A stretch of DNA of 64,000 nucleotides from a virus. Both the position numbers and the translations under genes were made by a program. A model generated the notes under the pieces. It made no database searches. It saw nothing but the letters and a program-made list of their open reading frames with translations, and was not told the origin of the DNA. The stretch spans positions 44,731 to 108,730 of IMG/VR virus record IMGVR_UViG_3300030060_004796, one strand, 5' to 3'. This document shows, in pieces, positions 34,808-43,399 of the stretch. How positions within the stretch are numbered: position 1 is the stretch's first letter; the number at the start of each line of letters is the position of its first letter.

Positions 34808-35683
34808 TCAGATTTTAAATTTACCAAACATTTCATCTTGTGCCTCTAGATCTGCAGCATAATTAAATGATTTGTTTTCTAATTCATCAATTATAGATAG
34901 TTGACGTGGATCTATTTCATCTACATCAGCTATAATATTTTGATCAGAATTGTGCAATCTTGATTGACTCAACAATTCTGCCGTCATAAATTCATGAAAC
35001 TTTTGTTGATCACTCATCCAAGATCTAGGATGTGTTTTCTTAAGTGCATGAGTTACATGATTATAAAAAGTCCATGCATTATCTCTATCAGCTTCATATG
35101 TATAAGATGGTTTTTTAATTTCATTCTTAATACAAGACATTTGAGTTGCATCCACTAATTCTTTTTCCATAAATAGTCTACCTGCTAATTCTGATTGCTC
35201 TTTTACGCTTAATGAAACTTTTTTTAATTCATCTTTATCAGCTATTAATTTATCAAAATGTAAATCAGCTTTTTTTATTTGTGACATTATATGGTTAAAT
35301 GCTTCTGAATCAGCATTACCTGTATGTTTTCTAGCATATGTAGACATATCTCCAGAAACCATTCCATTATTACATACAAATACATAGGCTCCAATACCAC
35401 ATTGGAACCTAACTTGTTTATTGTAACTATTTGTCCAGGCAAACATCATACCTAATTCTGAATCTTTAGTAGATTGAATATGATATATCCCTTGAGCTAT
35501 ATTACAGTCTCCTGTTGCTCTATATACTTCATTAGTAATATTAAACCCGTGAGTAGCTAATATACTTTTGCTAGCATCAATTAAAAACTTATGACGTATT
35601 ACTGTATATGTTTCTCCATGATTAGGAAATGCAGCTTGAGACAATATATTTGCAGTTGTCTCTCTTGGTTTTTTGTATCCCAT
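34808..35683 (-). CDS. DUF932-like phage protein
   Basis: A 291-residue protein with the features of the DUF932 family of phage and plasmid proteins: an N-terminal YTVIRHKFLIDASKSIL region, FQCGIGAYVFVCNNGMVSGD near residue 93, then ARKHTGN. The C-terminal half is helical (WTFYNHVTHALKKTHPRSW). The family is widespread in phages, often near replication or recombination genes, but its biochemistry is not settled. It is preceded by a TAAATTTG box and followed by a hairpin, so it may be transcribed on its own. Confidence 0.7.
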   Translation of the reverse strand: MGYKKPRETTANILSQAAFPNHGETYTVIRHKFLIDASKSILATHGFNITNEVYRATGDCNIAQGIYHIQSTKDSELGMMFAWTNSYNKQVRFQCGIGAYVFVCNNGMVSGDMSTYARKHTGNADSEAFNHIMSQIKKADLHFDKLIADKDELKKVSLSVKEQSELAGRLFMEKELVDATQMSCIKNEIKKPSYTYEADRDNAWTFYNHVTHALKKTHPRSWMSDQQKFHEFMTAELLSQSRLHNSDQNIIADVDEIDPRQLSIIDELENKSFNYAADLEAQDEMFGKFKI

Positions 35684-35703
35684 TTTTTTTGATTTTATTG
35701 TTA

Positions 35704-35711
35704 CAAATTTA
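35704..35711 (-). promoter_or_regulatory. TAnnTTTG-type box
   Basis: On the minus strand it reads TAAATTTG, 21 bases before the ATG at 35683, matching the Bacteroidota -7 box. No clear -33 TTTG is seen. Confidence 0.35.
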
Positions 35712-35721
35712 ATTAATTTTA

Positions 35722-37629
35722 TTAAAATAGCAATAGTTGATTTGACTTAATTCCTATAATATTATTTATTTCTTTTTCTATTGCATCAAGATAATATTTT
35801 TCATTAATATTATATGATTTCCATTCTTTTACTTCAGCATCATTATAGATTGTTTGCATCCATCTACCTGATTCTAACTGTATTTCCCGGTTATCATTTT
35901 TATTAACTTTAATTATCTTAACACCTTTATTTGAAATAAAATATCTATTTATTTTTTGAAGTTCATCTTCACAACCTTGACCATCTTTAACATACCTAGC
36001 AACTTGTTTCCAGTTACCTTTAGATTTACCACCAATACAATAATCTAAAATATTTCTATTATGTTTTATTGTATCTTCTGGTAAAGTACCATCAACAAAG
36101 TAGGCGTATATAGCTTTTGGTATAATAAGTTTAGACTTATTCTTATGAAGGGCTAAGTTTTCAAATTCAAACCGTCCCTTACATTTAGCTTTACCATTAT
36201 TATCAATTGCTATATAGTTATTTACATCTGCTAATATTAATTTTTTATATTGATCATGTTCAAGAACAAGATTAGTTATCTCTTCCCATTTCTTGCATAC
36301 TTCCATATATAAATCAATTTTAGATCTAGGTATAATTGTCTCAACACCATCTGTATTTTGTAACAAAGGTGTTGCTTCAGGAATTGCTTCCATAATCATT
36401 TCATAAAGCATCATTAGAGTAAGTTGTCCATTAACTGTAATAAACATAGTAAACTGAGGATCATATAGAAATGAGTTTTTATCATTAGAAAGACCATATG
36501 TACTATTAAGAATAATTTTATATACATAATTCATAGGATTACTTTTAGGAATCTTTTTTCTTTCTGTGAAAAACCATTCATATAGATGACAGAATGCTTT
36601 TTTATCTAAATGTGCAGGTGCAATTTTATTCATAATAGCAAGATTAGGATAAAAACTTGCAACATCTGAAGACATTATAACGTTCTCATCATCAGACTCA
36701 TACACTCCTGGCTGCATTGCTCCATGAGCACCACCTAGTCCAAAGTGTGTTTTTATTCCTTTATACTTTACATTATATTTAAATCCACCTTTTGTTTGAT
36801 TAGGGTTAATTTCTACTGTCTTAAATTTCTCAAGTAAATTATTAAATTCAGGTGTCTCAAACTTAATGTAATCAAGAATAAGATCCTTAATTTTAATAAC
36901 ATTTCTAAAAGTTCTTAATTTTTTAAGATCATATTTAGGAATTCCTAATTCCTTACTAAGATAATAAGCAAACAACTCTTTACTTATACGTGGTTCAGAT
37001 GCATTGTAAAGATTTATATTATATTCATTTGTTAAATTCTTTCTTAAAGCTATTAATGGTTTTGATCTTTCAAAAATTTCTTTTGTTGATTCAACATCAT
37101 TAACACAGTATTTAATAATTAAATCTAATTGTTTTTGATTATCTATATTTGTAGTATGTTCAATAGGCATATCTATGATATTATCCCAGTCCATACTATA
37201 TTGTATCCATTTTAAACTAGATAACTTAGCCATATTATCCCAATGATTAAGTTTAAAGACATCTATTTGCTTAATAGTCATATGCCACTCAGCAAAAGTT
37301 TGAAACTCTTTATTACTAGATCTTCTAATAGCTTCTTGAGCATAACCATATATCTCTTCTGCTATACTTTCTCCATCCATCAAGAGCAAGTTTTCATGGT
37401 CTTTTATTATATTATGAGTTATTTGGGCATCAAACGCTAGTCCGTTATAAGATATATGCCACTCATTATTTTCAAGATTTTCTTTTAAGAATTCTGAAAA
37501 CTTTACATAATCATTTTGCAATTTGCAAATTGAAAATATATGTGTCTCATCTGTTTTGTAGTGTTTAAATACTCCAACAAAACAATTTGACAAAGTTTCA
37601 TAATCCATTACCCAATGGTTCATAGTCAT
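35722..37629 (-). CDS. B-family DNA polymerase (replicative)
   Basis: A 635-residue protein. ATG 37629 is chosen over an upstream in-frame TTG at 37644, which lies inside the preceding terminator's T-run. Proofreading exonuclease motifs: DYETL near residue 9 (Exo I), YNGLAFDAQ (Exo II) and YCVNDVEST (Exo III). Polymerase motifs: SDVASFYP near 321 (motif A), KIILNSTYGLS near 370 (motif B) and QNTDGVE near 425 (motif C). It is short for the family, in the range of protein-primed or compact phage enzymes, though no terminal-protein gene is identified. It should copy the phage genome with the primase and helicase encoded further upstream in this module. Confidence 0.9.
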   Translation of the reverse strand: MTMNHWVMDYETLSNCFVGVFKHYKTDETHIFSICKLQNDYVKFSEFLKENLENNEWHISYNGLAFDAQITHNIIKDHENLLLMDGESIAEEIYGYAQEAIRRSSNKEFQTFAEWHMTIKQIDVFKLNHWDNMAKLSSLKWIQYSMDWDNIIDMPIEHTTNIDNQKQLDLIIKYCVNDVESTKEIFERSKPLIALRKNLTNEYNINLYNASEPRISKELFAYYLSKELGIPKYDLKKLRTFRNVIKIKDLILDYIKFETPEFNNLLEKFKTVEINPNQTKGGFKYNVKYKGIKTHFGLGGAHGAMQPGVYESDDENVIMSSDVASFYPNLAIMNKIAPAHLDKKAFCHLYEWFFTERKKIPKSNPMNYVYKIILNSTYGLSNDKNSFLYDPQFTMFITVNGQLTLMMLYEMIMEAIPEATPLLQNTDGVETIIPRSKIDLYMEVCKKWEEITNLVLEHDQYKKLILADVNNYIAIDNNGKAKCKGRFEFENLALHKNKSKLIIPKAIYAYFVDGTLPEDTIKHNRNILDYCIGGKSKGNWKQVARYVKDGQGCEDELQKINRYFISNKGVKIIKVNKNDNREIQLESGRWMQTIYNDAEVKEWKSYNINEKYYLDAIEKEINNIIGIKSNQLLLF

Positions 37630-37642
37630 GTCATTTAAATCC

Positions 37643-37667
37643 AAAAAAAAAGGAGCACAAGGCTCCT
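37643..37667 (-). terminator. Rho-independent terminator
   Basis: On the minus strand, AGGAGC / GCTCCT (37651-37667) pair around a five-base loop and are followed by eight T (A-run 37643-37650 on the plus strand). It ends the gene at 37689 just before the polymerase gene. Confidence 0.8.
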
Positions 37668-37688
37668 TTAATCTTGGAAGGTTAGTAA

Positions 37689-38144
37689 TTATACTTTTTC
37701 TAATATAGGTGTACTTGCCGTTGCACCTACAATATCTAATCCAGCTTCATCTAAAAAGAATTCATCTAGATCAAGTGCATCAGGATTAACAGCAAACATC
37801 TTAATCATTTCTCTAATTTCTTCTTCAGTGACTACATAATGTTCTGAACAAGTATCCATTGCTCTTCTTTCTTCTCTGAAGTCTTTACCATTTGGTCTTG
37901 GTTTTCCTTTAACAGGAAGTTGATCTCCATTATCATCTAGTCTAGGGACCATGTGATAAGATGTCTTCATAAATTTAGAGATTACTACCATAATTTTTTC
38001 ACTTGGTGAGAATAAACATTCTACATAAGGACAGTCATTATGAATAGGAATCATTTTAAAACTTTTCATAGAGCCAAATGCACTTTTAATTAGTAGCATT
38101 GTTTTTGGGTTTTCCTCTACATACTTTTTTGCTTTCTTTGTCAT
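37689..38144 (-). CDS. Hypothetical acidic protein
   Basis: A 151-residue protein of unknown family with a Lys-rich start (MTKKAKKYVEENPKTM), a beta-like middle (ECLFSPSEKIMVVISKF) and an acidic C-terminal third (NPDALDLDEFFLDEAGLD). It has its own TATATTTGC promoter box 22 bases upstream and a strong terminator downstream, so it appears to be a separate, probably highly expressed gene. That arrangement fits a small DNA-binding or regulatory protein, but nothing in the sequence shows it. Confidence 0.65.
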   Translation of the reverse strand: MTKKAKKYVEENPKTMLLIKSAFGSMKSFKMIPIHNDCPYVECLFSPSEKIMVVISKFMKTSYHMVPRLDDNGDQLPVKGKPRPNGKDFREERRAMDTCSEHYVVTEEEIREMIKMFAVNPDALDLDEFFLDEAGLDIVGATASTPILEKV

Positions 38145-38165
38145 ATCAATTAGTTTTTATTATTT

Positions 38166-38174
38166 GCAAATATA
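38166..38174 (-). promoter_or_regulatory. TATATTTGC promoter box
   Basis: On the minus strand TATATTTGC (TAnnTTTG type) lies 22 bases before the ATG at 38144. The same nonamer precedes genes at 51269 and 62824. Confidence 0.45.
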
Positions 38175-38179
38175 TAAAA

Positions 38180-38737
38180 TTATTTTGTTTCTTGTAATAC
38201 TGCTAGATCTTTTTTAAAATCTTCTTTTTCTAAATCTGGTACACTACATAGTTCACCAACTTTTTGTAGATCATCAATATTTACATTAAGTATCTCTGAA
38301 TAATCTTCATAGTAAAAATCTGGATATAGATAACTTTCAACATATTCAGATATAGTTCCAGTTTCTCCAAAAAAATTCATTATAATTTCTTTAGTTCTTT
38401 TTGTAAATTTAGAATATTTGCCTTTTTTAAATTTGTTAATATCTCTTTTAAAAGTTTCTAAATCAAATATATATAAAAAATTCAGATCATCAATTTTATG
38501 TTTTTCTTCAAATAATACATTTGTTTCCAAGAATAATTCAGCAAACATTTCAAATTCTTTAGTCCAATTATTCTCCACTGTATAAAAGCATAATAATTTG
38601 TTCTTGTCTTTTGGATATATATCATTCCAAGATATATATGTTTGGACAGGAACAAATCTTACACCTTTCTTTATTCCCAGTAGAGGATAAAGAAAAACTT
38701 TACTTTTTTGAAAATATTCTCTGTATAATTTCTTCAC
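38180..38737 (-). CDS. Hypothetical protein
   Basis: A 185-residue Phe/Tyr/Lys-rich protein (MKKLYREYFQKSKVFLYPLLG...) with helical and beta segments and an acidic C-terminal part. It follows the exonuclease gene with no gap and so is probably co-transcribed and translationally coupled to it. No family is recognised. An accessory role to the exonuclease is possible from position only. Confidence 0.65.
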   Translation of the reverse strand: MKKLYREYFQKSKVFLYPLLGIKKGVRFVPVQTYISWNDIYPKDKNKLLCFYTVENNWTKEFEMFAELFLETNVLFEEKHKIDDLNFLYIFDLETFKRDINKFKKGKYSKFTKRTKEIIMNFFGETGTISEYVESYLYPDFYYEDYSEILNVNIDDLQKVGELCSVPDLEKEDFKKDLAVLQETK

Positions 38738-39730
38738 TTACAATGTTACATTATTTTTAGAAAACTCATATGGTAAACTATATTCTCTTTCACTATAATG
38801 ATAATCAGCAATGTTTAATATTTCTACAAAAGCATGATTCCATTCTTGCATAGTTTCATTACTTACATCAAATACATAAACTTGATCATAATTATCAATA
38901 ACTGCAAACTTAAAATTAATTTTGTAATCTTGAACCTTATCTTCTGAATTTTTTATCACCAGAACACTGTAAATAACTGCTTGCATCCAATATTTATAGT
39001 AATCCACTGTTTCTGCAAATTTCTCTAAACCTTTAGATGTAGTTTTTAAATCTACAATAGTAATTTCTTTTGAGTCATGGTCAATTATATATCTATCAAT
39101 ATATCCTTGCAATCCAAACTGATAATTTAATAGTTCACACTTAAGATATTTTTCATTATGAACCTCAACTGGATCCATTTCAAAATCTGTAACAGTGTGC
39201 TCCATTAAAGACATAACATTTTTATTAGCTTTAAGTATTTCTACTCTCTCAGTTGCTTTAGCCAACATATCATTATCTATAATATCTTTACCACTTTCAA
39301 GTAAAAATTGAAAATACTCTCCGTTTTCAATAGTTTGAATTTTGCTTAGTCTTTTTTCATCTTCTTTAAAAGATTGGTAAAGATTGTGTTCTTTTAATAC
39401 TTCAAGTATCTCTGGACCTAAATCATCTAATATTATAACTAAGTTACCTACTATTCTTTTTTTTAAATCATTTAAGACTTTACGAACATTATCTGAGGGT
39501 ATTTTACTAGGTACGATACTAAATTCATCATGAAGCTTCTCAGGCTCTAATAACAATAAATGAAGTAATTTACCTTCAATTAAATGTTTATCAGTCTTGA
39601 GTTCCCTTTCTTTAAGAATATAATCTATGTAAAATAGTTTTGGACTAAAAAGTAATTTGTTTAATGAGGTGTAGCTAAAGTTATAGTCCTTGTTGTAAAA
39701 CTCTTCCTCTTTGATTGGGTCTTTTCTCAT
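38738..39730 (-). CDS. PD-(D/E)XK exonuclease (RecE/Exo VIII-like)
   Basis: A 330-residue protein with the layout of phage PD-(D/E)XK recombination exonucleases: YTSLNKLLFSPKLFYIDYIL near residue 20, EGKLLHLLLLEPEKL near 52, GLQGYIDRYI near 205 (first catalytic Asp), ITIVDLKTT near 222 (Asp and Lys) and WMQAVIYSVLV (the Q...Y helix). Such enzymes resect double-strand ends to expose ssDNA for annealing by proteins such as Sak4. A structured intergenic hairpin separates it from the upstream unit. Recombination-dependent replication is inferred from the set of genes. Confidence 0.8.
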   Translation of the reverse strand: MRKDPIKEEEFYNKDYNFSYTSLNKLLFSPKLFYIDYILKERELKTDKHLIEGKLLHLLLLEPEKLHDEFSIVPSKIPSDNVRKVLNDLKKRIVGNLVIILDDLGPEILEVLKEHNLYQSFKEDEKRLSKIQTIENGEYFQFLLESGKDIIDNDMLAKATERVEILKANKNVMSLMEHTVTDFEMDPVEVHNEKYLKCELLNYQFGLQGYIDRYIIDHDSKEITIVDLKTTSKGLEKFAETVDYYKYWMQAVIYSVLVIKNSEDKVQDYKINFKFAVIDNYDQVYVFDVSNETMQEWNHAFVEILNIADYHYSEREYSLPYEFSKNNVTL

Positions 39731-39747
39731 TTTTTTAATTTTTAAAG

Positions 39748-39806
39748 TGTATGAGAAGTACGGGCTTCCACAAGATATTTTTACCTTACCCGTACTCCTG
39801 CATACA
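39748..39806 (-). terminator. Long imperfect intergenic hairpin
   Basis: Outer arms TGTATG / CATACA and inner arms AGTACGGG (39757-39764) / CCCGTACT (39789-39796) form a two-part stem around 24 bases. It lies after the gene ending at 39822. It may end transcription or be a processing site; the T-run is weak. Confidence 0.5.
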
Positions 39807-39821
39807 GCTGGTTTTGTTTAC

Positions 39822-41093
39822 CTAAAAAGGTAAATCATCATGGCCTACTCCAGCTACTTCAGTTAATACTTCACTTAATTTGTTATCATTCTCATCTACA
39901 AGTTGATCTTCATATTTACTCTTTAGTTTTAAATCATCTGCAGTAATTGTAAATACACAATCTTTTGTGCCTACACCTAAATGTGATTCTATAACATTTT
40001 TAAACATCATATTTGAAATATATCTAGATCCCCACATTGTTAGACAATCATCTTTTATTAGATATTCTAATAAATTATTATATGCTTGTCCCCAATTAGA
40101 TAAAGTTAAATTAATATAATTATCAAATATTTTTCTAAGATATTTAAAATTAACATGATTCCAAACCTTTCTTCCTTTCATATTCTCAGAATGATTTGCA
40201 AATAATAAAGCTAAATACAATTTAGAATCTTCAACATTACAATTAGCCATCATAGTTAAACCTATATTAACATTTTCCTCATCTTGTGATGAAACTAAAT
40301 TATCTAATTGTTCAAATTCAGTTATACCAAGAGTTACAGAATCTTGAACACAAAGCTTATTAAGCACAGTATCTTTAACAAGTTTATCCTGATTGTTATA
40401 AATCCATGTATATAAATCATAAGAATCAGCTTTTATATAAGTAGTATAAGAAGCCTCAACTGCAGATTTACAACCAAGATCTGTTTTCTGTACAATCTTT
40501 TGAAGAAATGAATTTATACTTTTTTCACGGTCATTACTAGCATCTTCTGCCCAATAATAACTATAAGTGTTTAATCCAACATATATATTTTCTCCAAAAG
40601 TATCTGCAATACTATTTATAAAATCAATTATAATATTTTTATCATCTTGATCAATAGATGATAATGACAATAAATTTAAAACAGCACTCTTCCAAACATT
40701 ATAATCAAATACATCTTTATAAGTGCTTTCTGTCATTTTGTTTAATGTATTTTCACCTATAACTGCAATATCTGCTTTATCTTTATCTCTTATCACATTA
40801 AATCCACATTCATCTTTAAAGTTTGCTAATTTATCTCTTGATAAGGTAAGATTTGGTAATCTATATAAAGTGCTAACACTATTGATGAAATAATCTTTAT
40901 CATATTTTTCATCATTTATATTTTCAAGTATTTCATATTCATTTGATCTTCTATAATGACTATGTGATGCTCCTGCATAAACACCTAATTCTGATGCTCT
41001 GAAACATCCTTTAACATTATTGTGTCTAATAAATTGGTTTTCTCCCTCATTTACATCTAAATATTTTATTTCTATATTAATTATTTTCTTCAT
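39822..41093 (-). CDS. Hypothetical protein of MoxR cassette, paralogue A, SSB-like tail
   Basis: A 423-residue protein of unknown family. Three stretches align by eye with the upstream neighbour (41077-42132): LPNLTLSRDKL...DKADIAVIGENT, FEQLDNLVSSQDEENVNIGLTMM and the C-terminal FKNVIESHLGVGTKDCVFTITAD, so the two genes look like diverged paralogues. It ends GVGHDDLPF, very close to the acidic D-D-D-I-P-F tail with which bacterial SSB recruits partner proteins. It overlaps its paralogue by 17 bases and is last in a run with the MoxR ATPase and VWA protein, suggesting it is a substrate or adaptor (inference). Confidence 0.65.
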   Translation of the reverse strand: MKKIINIEIKYLDVNEGENQFIRHNNVKGCFRASELGVYAGASHSHYRRSNEYEILENINDEKYDKDYFINSVSTLYRLPNLTLSRDKLANFKDECGFNVIRDKDKADIAVIGENTLNKMTESTYKDVFDYNVWKSAVLNLLSLSSIDQDDKNIIIDFINSIADTFGENIYVGLNTYSYYWAEDASNDREKSINSFLQKIVQKTDLGCKSAVEASYTTYIKADSYDLYTWIYNNQDKLVKDTVLNKLCVQDSVTLGITEFEQLDNLVSSQDEENVNIGLTMMANCNVEDSKLYLALLFANHSENMKGRKVWNHVNFKYLRKIFDNYINLTLSNWGQAYNNLLEYLIKDDCLTMWGSRYISNMMFKNVIESHLGVGTKDCVFTITADDLKLKSKYEDQLVDENDNKLSEVLTEVAGVGHDDLPF

Positions 41094-42132
41094 ATTTTAA
41101 ATATTTTTTATATTCTGGTTTAACTTCTACTTTAAATACATAAAGATCTCTGTTATCTATTCTTATTTCTTTTCTAACAATAGGTTCTAAGTATTTAAAA
41201 GCTGTTTTATCTAATTGATCACGGTCTTCTAAAAACTTGATCATATCTAATGCACTTTTATGATAATAGTCTTCTACGTTAGAAATTTTTTTCCAATAGT
41301 CTACATCTTTATTACGGCTTATTCTATAAATATTAGATCCAATTTCTTGTCCAAGCTTCCACATTAAATGTTTTTTCTTAGTATAATCAATTGTAGGTAA
41401 TATTTTTCCTGCCATTTCAATGTTTTCATCATCATAAGAACTTAACATAGTTACTATTTGCTCTATAAGTTCTTCTGTAATTTCAACTTTGTTTGCACTA
41501 CTATGTAATACACTTTCAACATCCATTGTAGTTGCTTCACCTGTATCAATTCTATGTGCAATATTAACAGCCATACCGGTCATCATCCATGCATCATAAG
41601 GCATTGCATAAAAATCTGTATTATATCTACTAACCCAACCTTCACATTTAGGATCATAAACAACTCTTGCAAGATTACCGCCTCTGGCATTTTCTTCACA
41701 ATAAGTATCTATTGTATTACAACCACTCTCTACTGCTTCATAATTCCAAAGATGATTTAATAAAAACCTTGTACTTATGTTTTCACTATTTTCAGAACTT
41801 GTAGCAATAAAATCATGTGTTATATAAATTTCAGCTTTCATATAATCACTGGTTAATACAACTCCGTGTTCTTTTAATGCAGATTTTACTCTGTCAGCAG
41901 AAACTCTACAGTTAGGTAGTAAATATGCCTTTTTGTAAGAAGATAGATTTGTAGTTTTTGAGCTTTCAAGTATATCTTCTATTTTGTTATATATACCGTC
42001 AGACTCATCTAAATATACTGTTTCTATTGTACCATTTGTAGCACTAGTCATGACCCCATAGGGATCACAACTAATACCAAAATGTGCAATAGCATCATCA
42101 TTAAATTTTTGAAATATTGATTTGCTTGCCAT
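41077..42132 (-). CDS. Hypothetical protein of MoxR cassette, paralogue B
   Basis: A 351-residue protein. Matching regions with the downstream neighbour are LPNCRVSADRV...MKAEIYITHD, EQIVTMLSSYDDENIEMAGKIL and LEPIVRKEIRIDNRDLYVFKVE. The 'S.D.EN...' helix resembles a repeat unit of HEAT-like proteins, but no named domain is recognised. Its start overlaps the stop of the MoxR ATPase gene by one base, so it is probably translationally coupled. A role as adaptor or client of the ATPase is inferred from order alone. Confidence 0.65.
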   Translation of the reverse strand: MASKSIFQKFNDDAIAHFGISCDPYGVMTSATNGTIETVYLDESDGIYNKIEDILESSKTTNLSSYKKAYLLPNCRVSADRVKSALKEHGVVLTSDYMKAEIYITHDFIATSSENSENISTRFLLNHLWNYEAVESGCNTIDTYCEENARGGNLARVVYDPKCEGWVSRYNTDFYAMPYDAWMMTGMAVNIAHRIDTGEATTMDVESVLHSSANKVEITEELIEQIVTMLSSYDDENIEMAGKILPTIDYTKKKHLMWKLGQEIGSNIYRISRNKDVDYWKKISNVEDYYHKSALDMIKFLEDRDQLDKTAFKYLEPIVRKEIRIDNRDLYVFKVEVKPEYKKYLKYEENN

Positions 42133-43394
42133 TATTTAATTGTCATTTTAATGATGTCCGGATTCATCATCATCTTATTAAACTTTTGTTTATTACCATT
42201 AAAAATTGTACGCACAACTAAATACTTAAGATCATCAGTAAAATAATCTTTAGTACATAGTGCAATTAATCTATCAGTAATTTTTTGATTTACAGTATTC
42301 TCTTTAGAGTACACTACAGCATAGTTTGCTAATCTTGTAGCTAACGTTGATGCAATATCTGCTCTATAAGAATCACCTTGACCAATACAACTTCTCAGTT
42401 CTCCAAGAATATATTGCTCATTATCATGTGTCAATAGATCTGTAGGAGTTACTAACTTATCCAATTTGTTATTAATGAAAGTAGTGAACATAGATGCAAA
42501 AGCATCTCCCACTGAACCTTCACCAATCATTTGGATCATAGTTAAATTATCCTCAAAAGATTCAAAACTAGATATAGCATTAAAGAATGCTGTAATAGAT
42601 CTTGCATTGGTCTCCTGTGTTACTAATTCCGGGTTTAGTAATAAGAAGTTAATACATCTAGTATCTATTCCTGCTTCTTCTGCCCAACGTGCCCAAACAT
42701 TTACATCAAACTTTAGATTTGCTGTAATATATCTAGTTTTTTGTGCTGAGTCAATAGAATTAACCATATAATCACCATTGTCTGGGTTAGATGTTAGAAT
42801 TATATGCCAATCTTTTGGAAGACTCCAAGATATGTATTGCTGTCTGTCCACTAATTCCATAACTGCTTGAATAAATCTCATATCAGCACGGTTCCAGTCA
42901 TCAAGAAGAAGAATACCACCCTCTTTCTTATCTGAAATCCATTCAGGTGCACAATAAGACATTCTATTCTTACCTGTTACTTTCCAACCTTGTCTTAGAT
43001 ATTCTTCTACTGCAAGTTCATCAACCCATTGACCAACTTTTTTAGTGATAGTTGCATTTCCTACTTGTGCAGCCGCTGCAGCTTTTTGTGCTGCTGTATA
43101 TTGAAGATCATCTATTTTCTTTTGTACTTGCTTTTCCTTATACATTTGAAATTGACGTACAGGGAAACCAACTAAATCACCTAACTCCTCTATTTGTGCT
43201 AAGTTTAACTTAACAAAATTTAATTTATGTTCTTTAGCAATATCAATAACTGCAGATGTTTTACCAATTCCTGATTCACCTACAATTTCTACTGCTACTG
43301 GATTTTTACCACTCTCCTGTAAGAATCTATTATTCTTAATGATGTGGTTTGTAAAATCCTTTACTTCATCAATGTTTAAATTTACTTGTGCCAT
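42132..43394 (-). CDS. MoxR-type AAA+ ATPase
   Basis: A 420-residue AAA+ protein: Walker A GESGIGKTS near residue 39, a long insert with an Ala-rich helix (AAQKAAAAAQVGN) near 102, Walker B GGILLLDDWNRAD near 160 and sensor 1 LTSNPDNGD near 201. MoxR ATPases act with VWA proteins as chaperones that insert metals or remodel complexes. Here the VWA/metallopeptidase gene lies six bases upstream and the two paralogous genes follow directly, giving a four-gene cassette. It lacks any phage helicase motif, so a DNA-unwinding role is unlikely. Its target in infection is unknown. Confidence 0.8.
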   Translation of the reverse strand: MAQVNLNIDEVKDFTNHIIKNNRFLQESGKNPVAVEIVGESGIGKTSAVIDIAKEHKLNFVKLNLAQIEELGDLVGFPVRQFQMYKEKQVQKKIDDLQYTAAQKAAAAAQVGNATITKKVGQWVDELAVEEYLRQGWKVTGKNRMSYCAPEWISDKKEGGILLLDDWNRADMRFIQAVMELVDRQQYISWSLPKDWHIILTSNPDNGDYMVNSIDSAQKTRYITANLKFDVNVWARWAEEAGIDTRCINFLLLNPELVTQETNARSITAFFNAISSFESFEDNLTMIQMIGEGSVGDAFASMFTTFINNKLDKLVTPTDLLTHDNEQYILGELRSCIGQGDSYRADIASTLATRLANYAVVYSKENTVNQKITDRLIALCTKDYFTDDLKYLVVRTIFNGNKQKFNKMMMNPDIIKMTIK

Positions 43395-43399
43395 TTTTT

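Noticed and set aside
37642-37644. TTG start for the DNA polymerase
   Set aside because: It lies in the T-run of the upstream terminator; ATG 37629 is just downstream and keeps the exonuclease motif.
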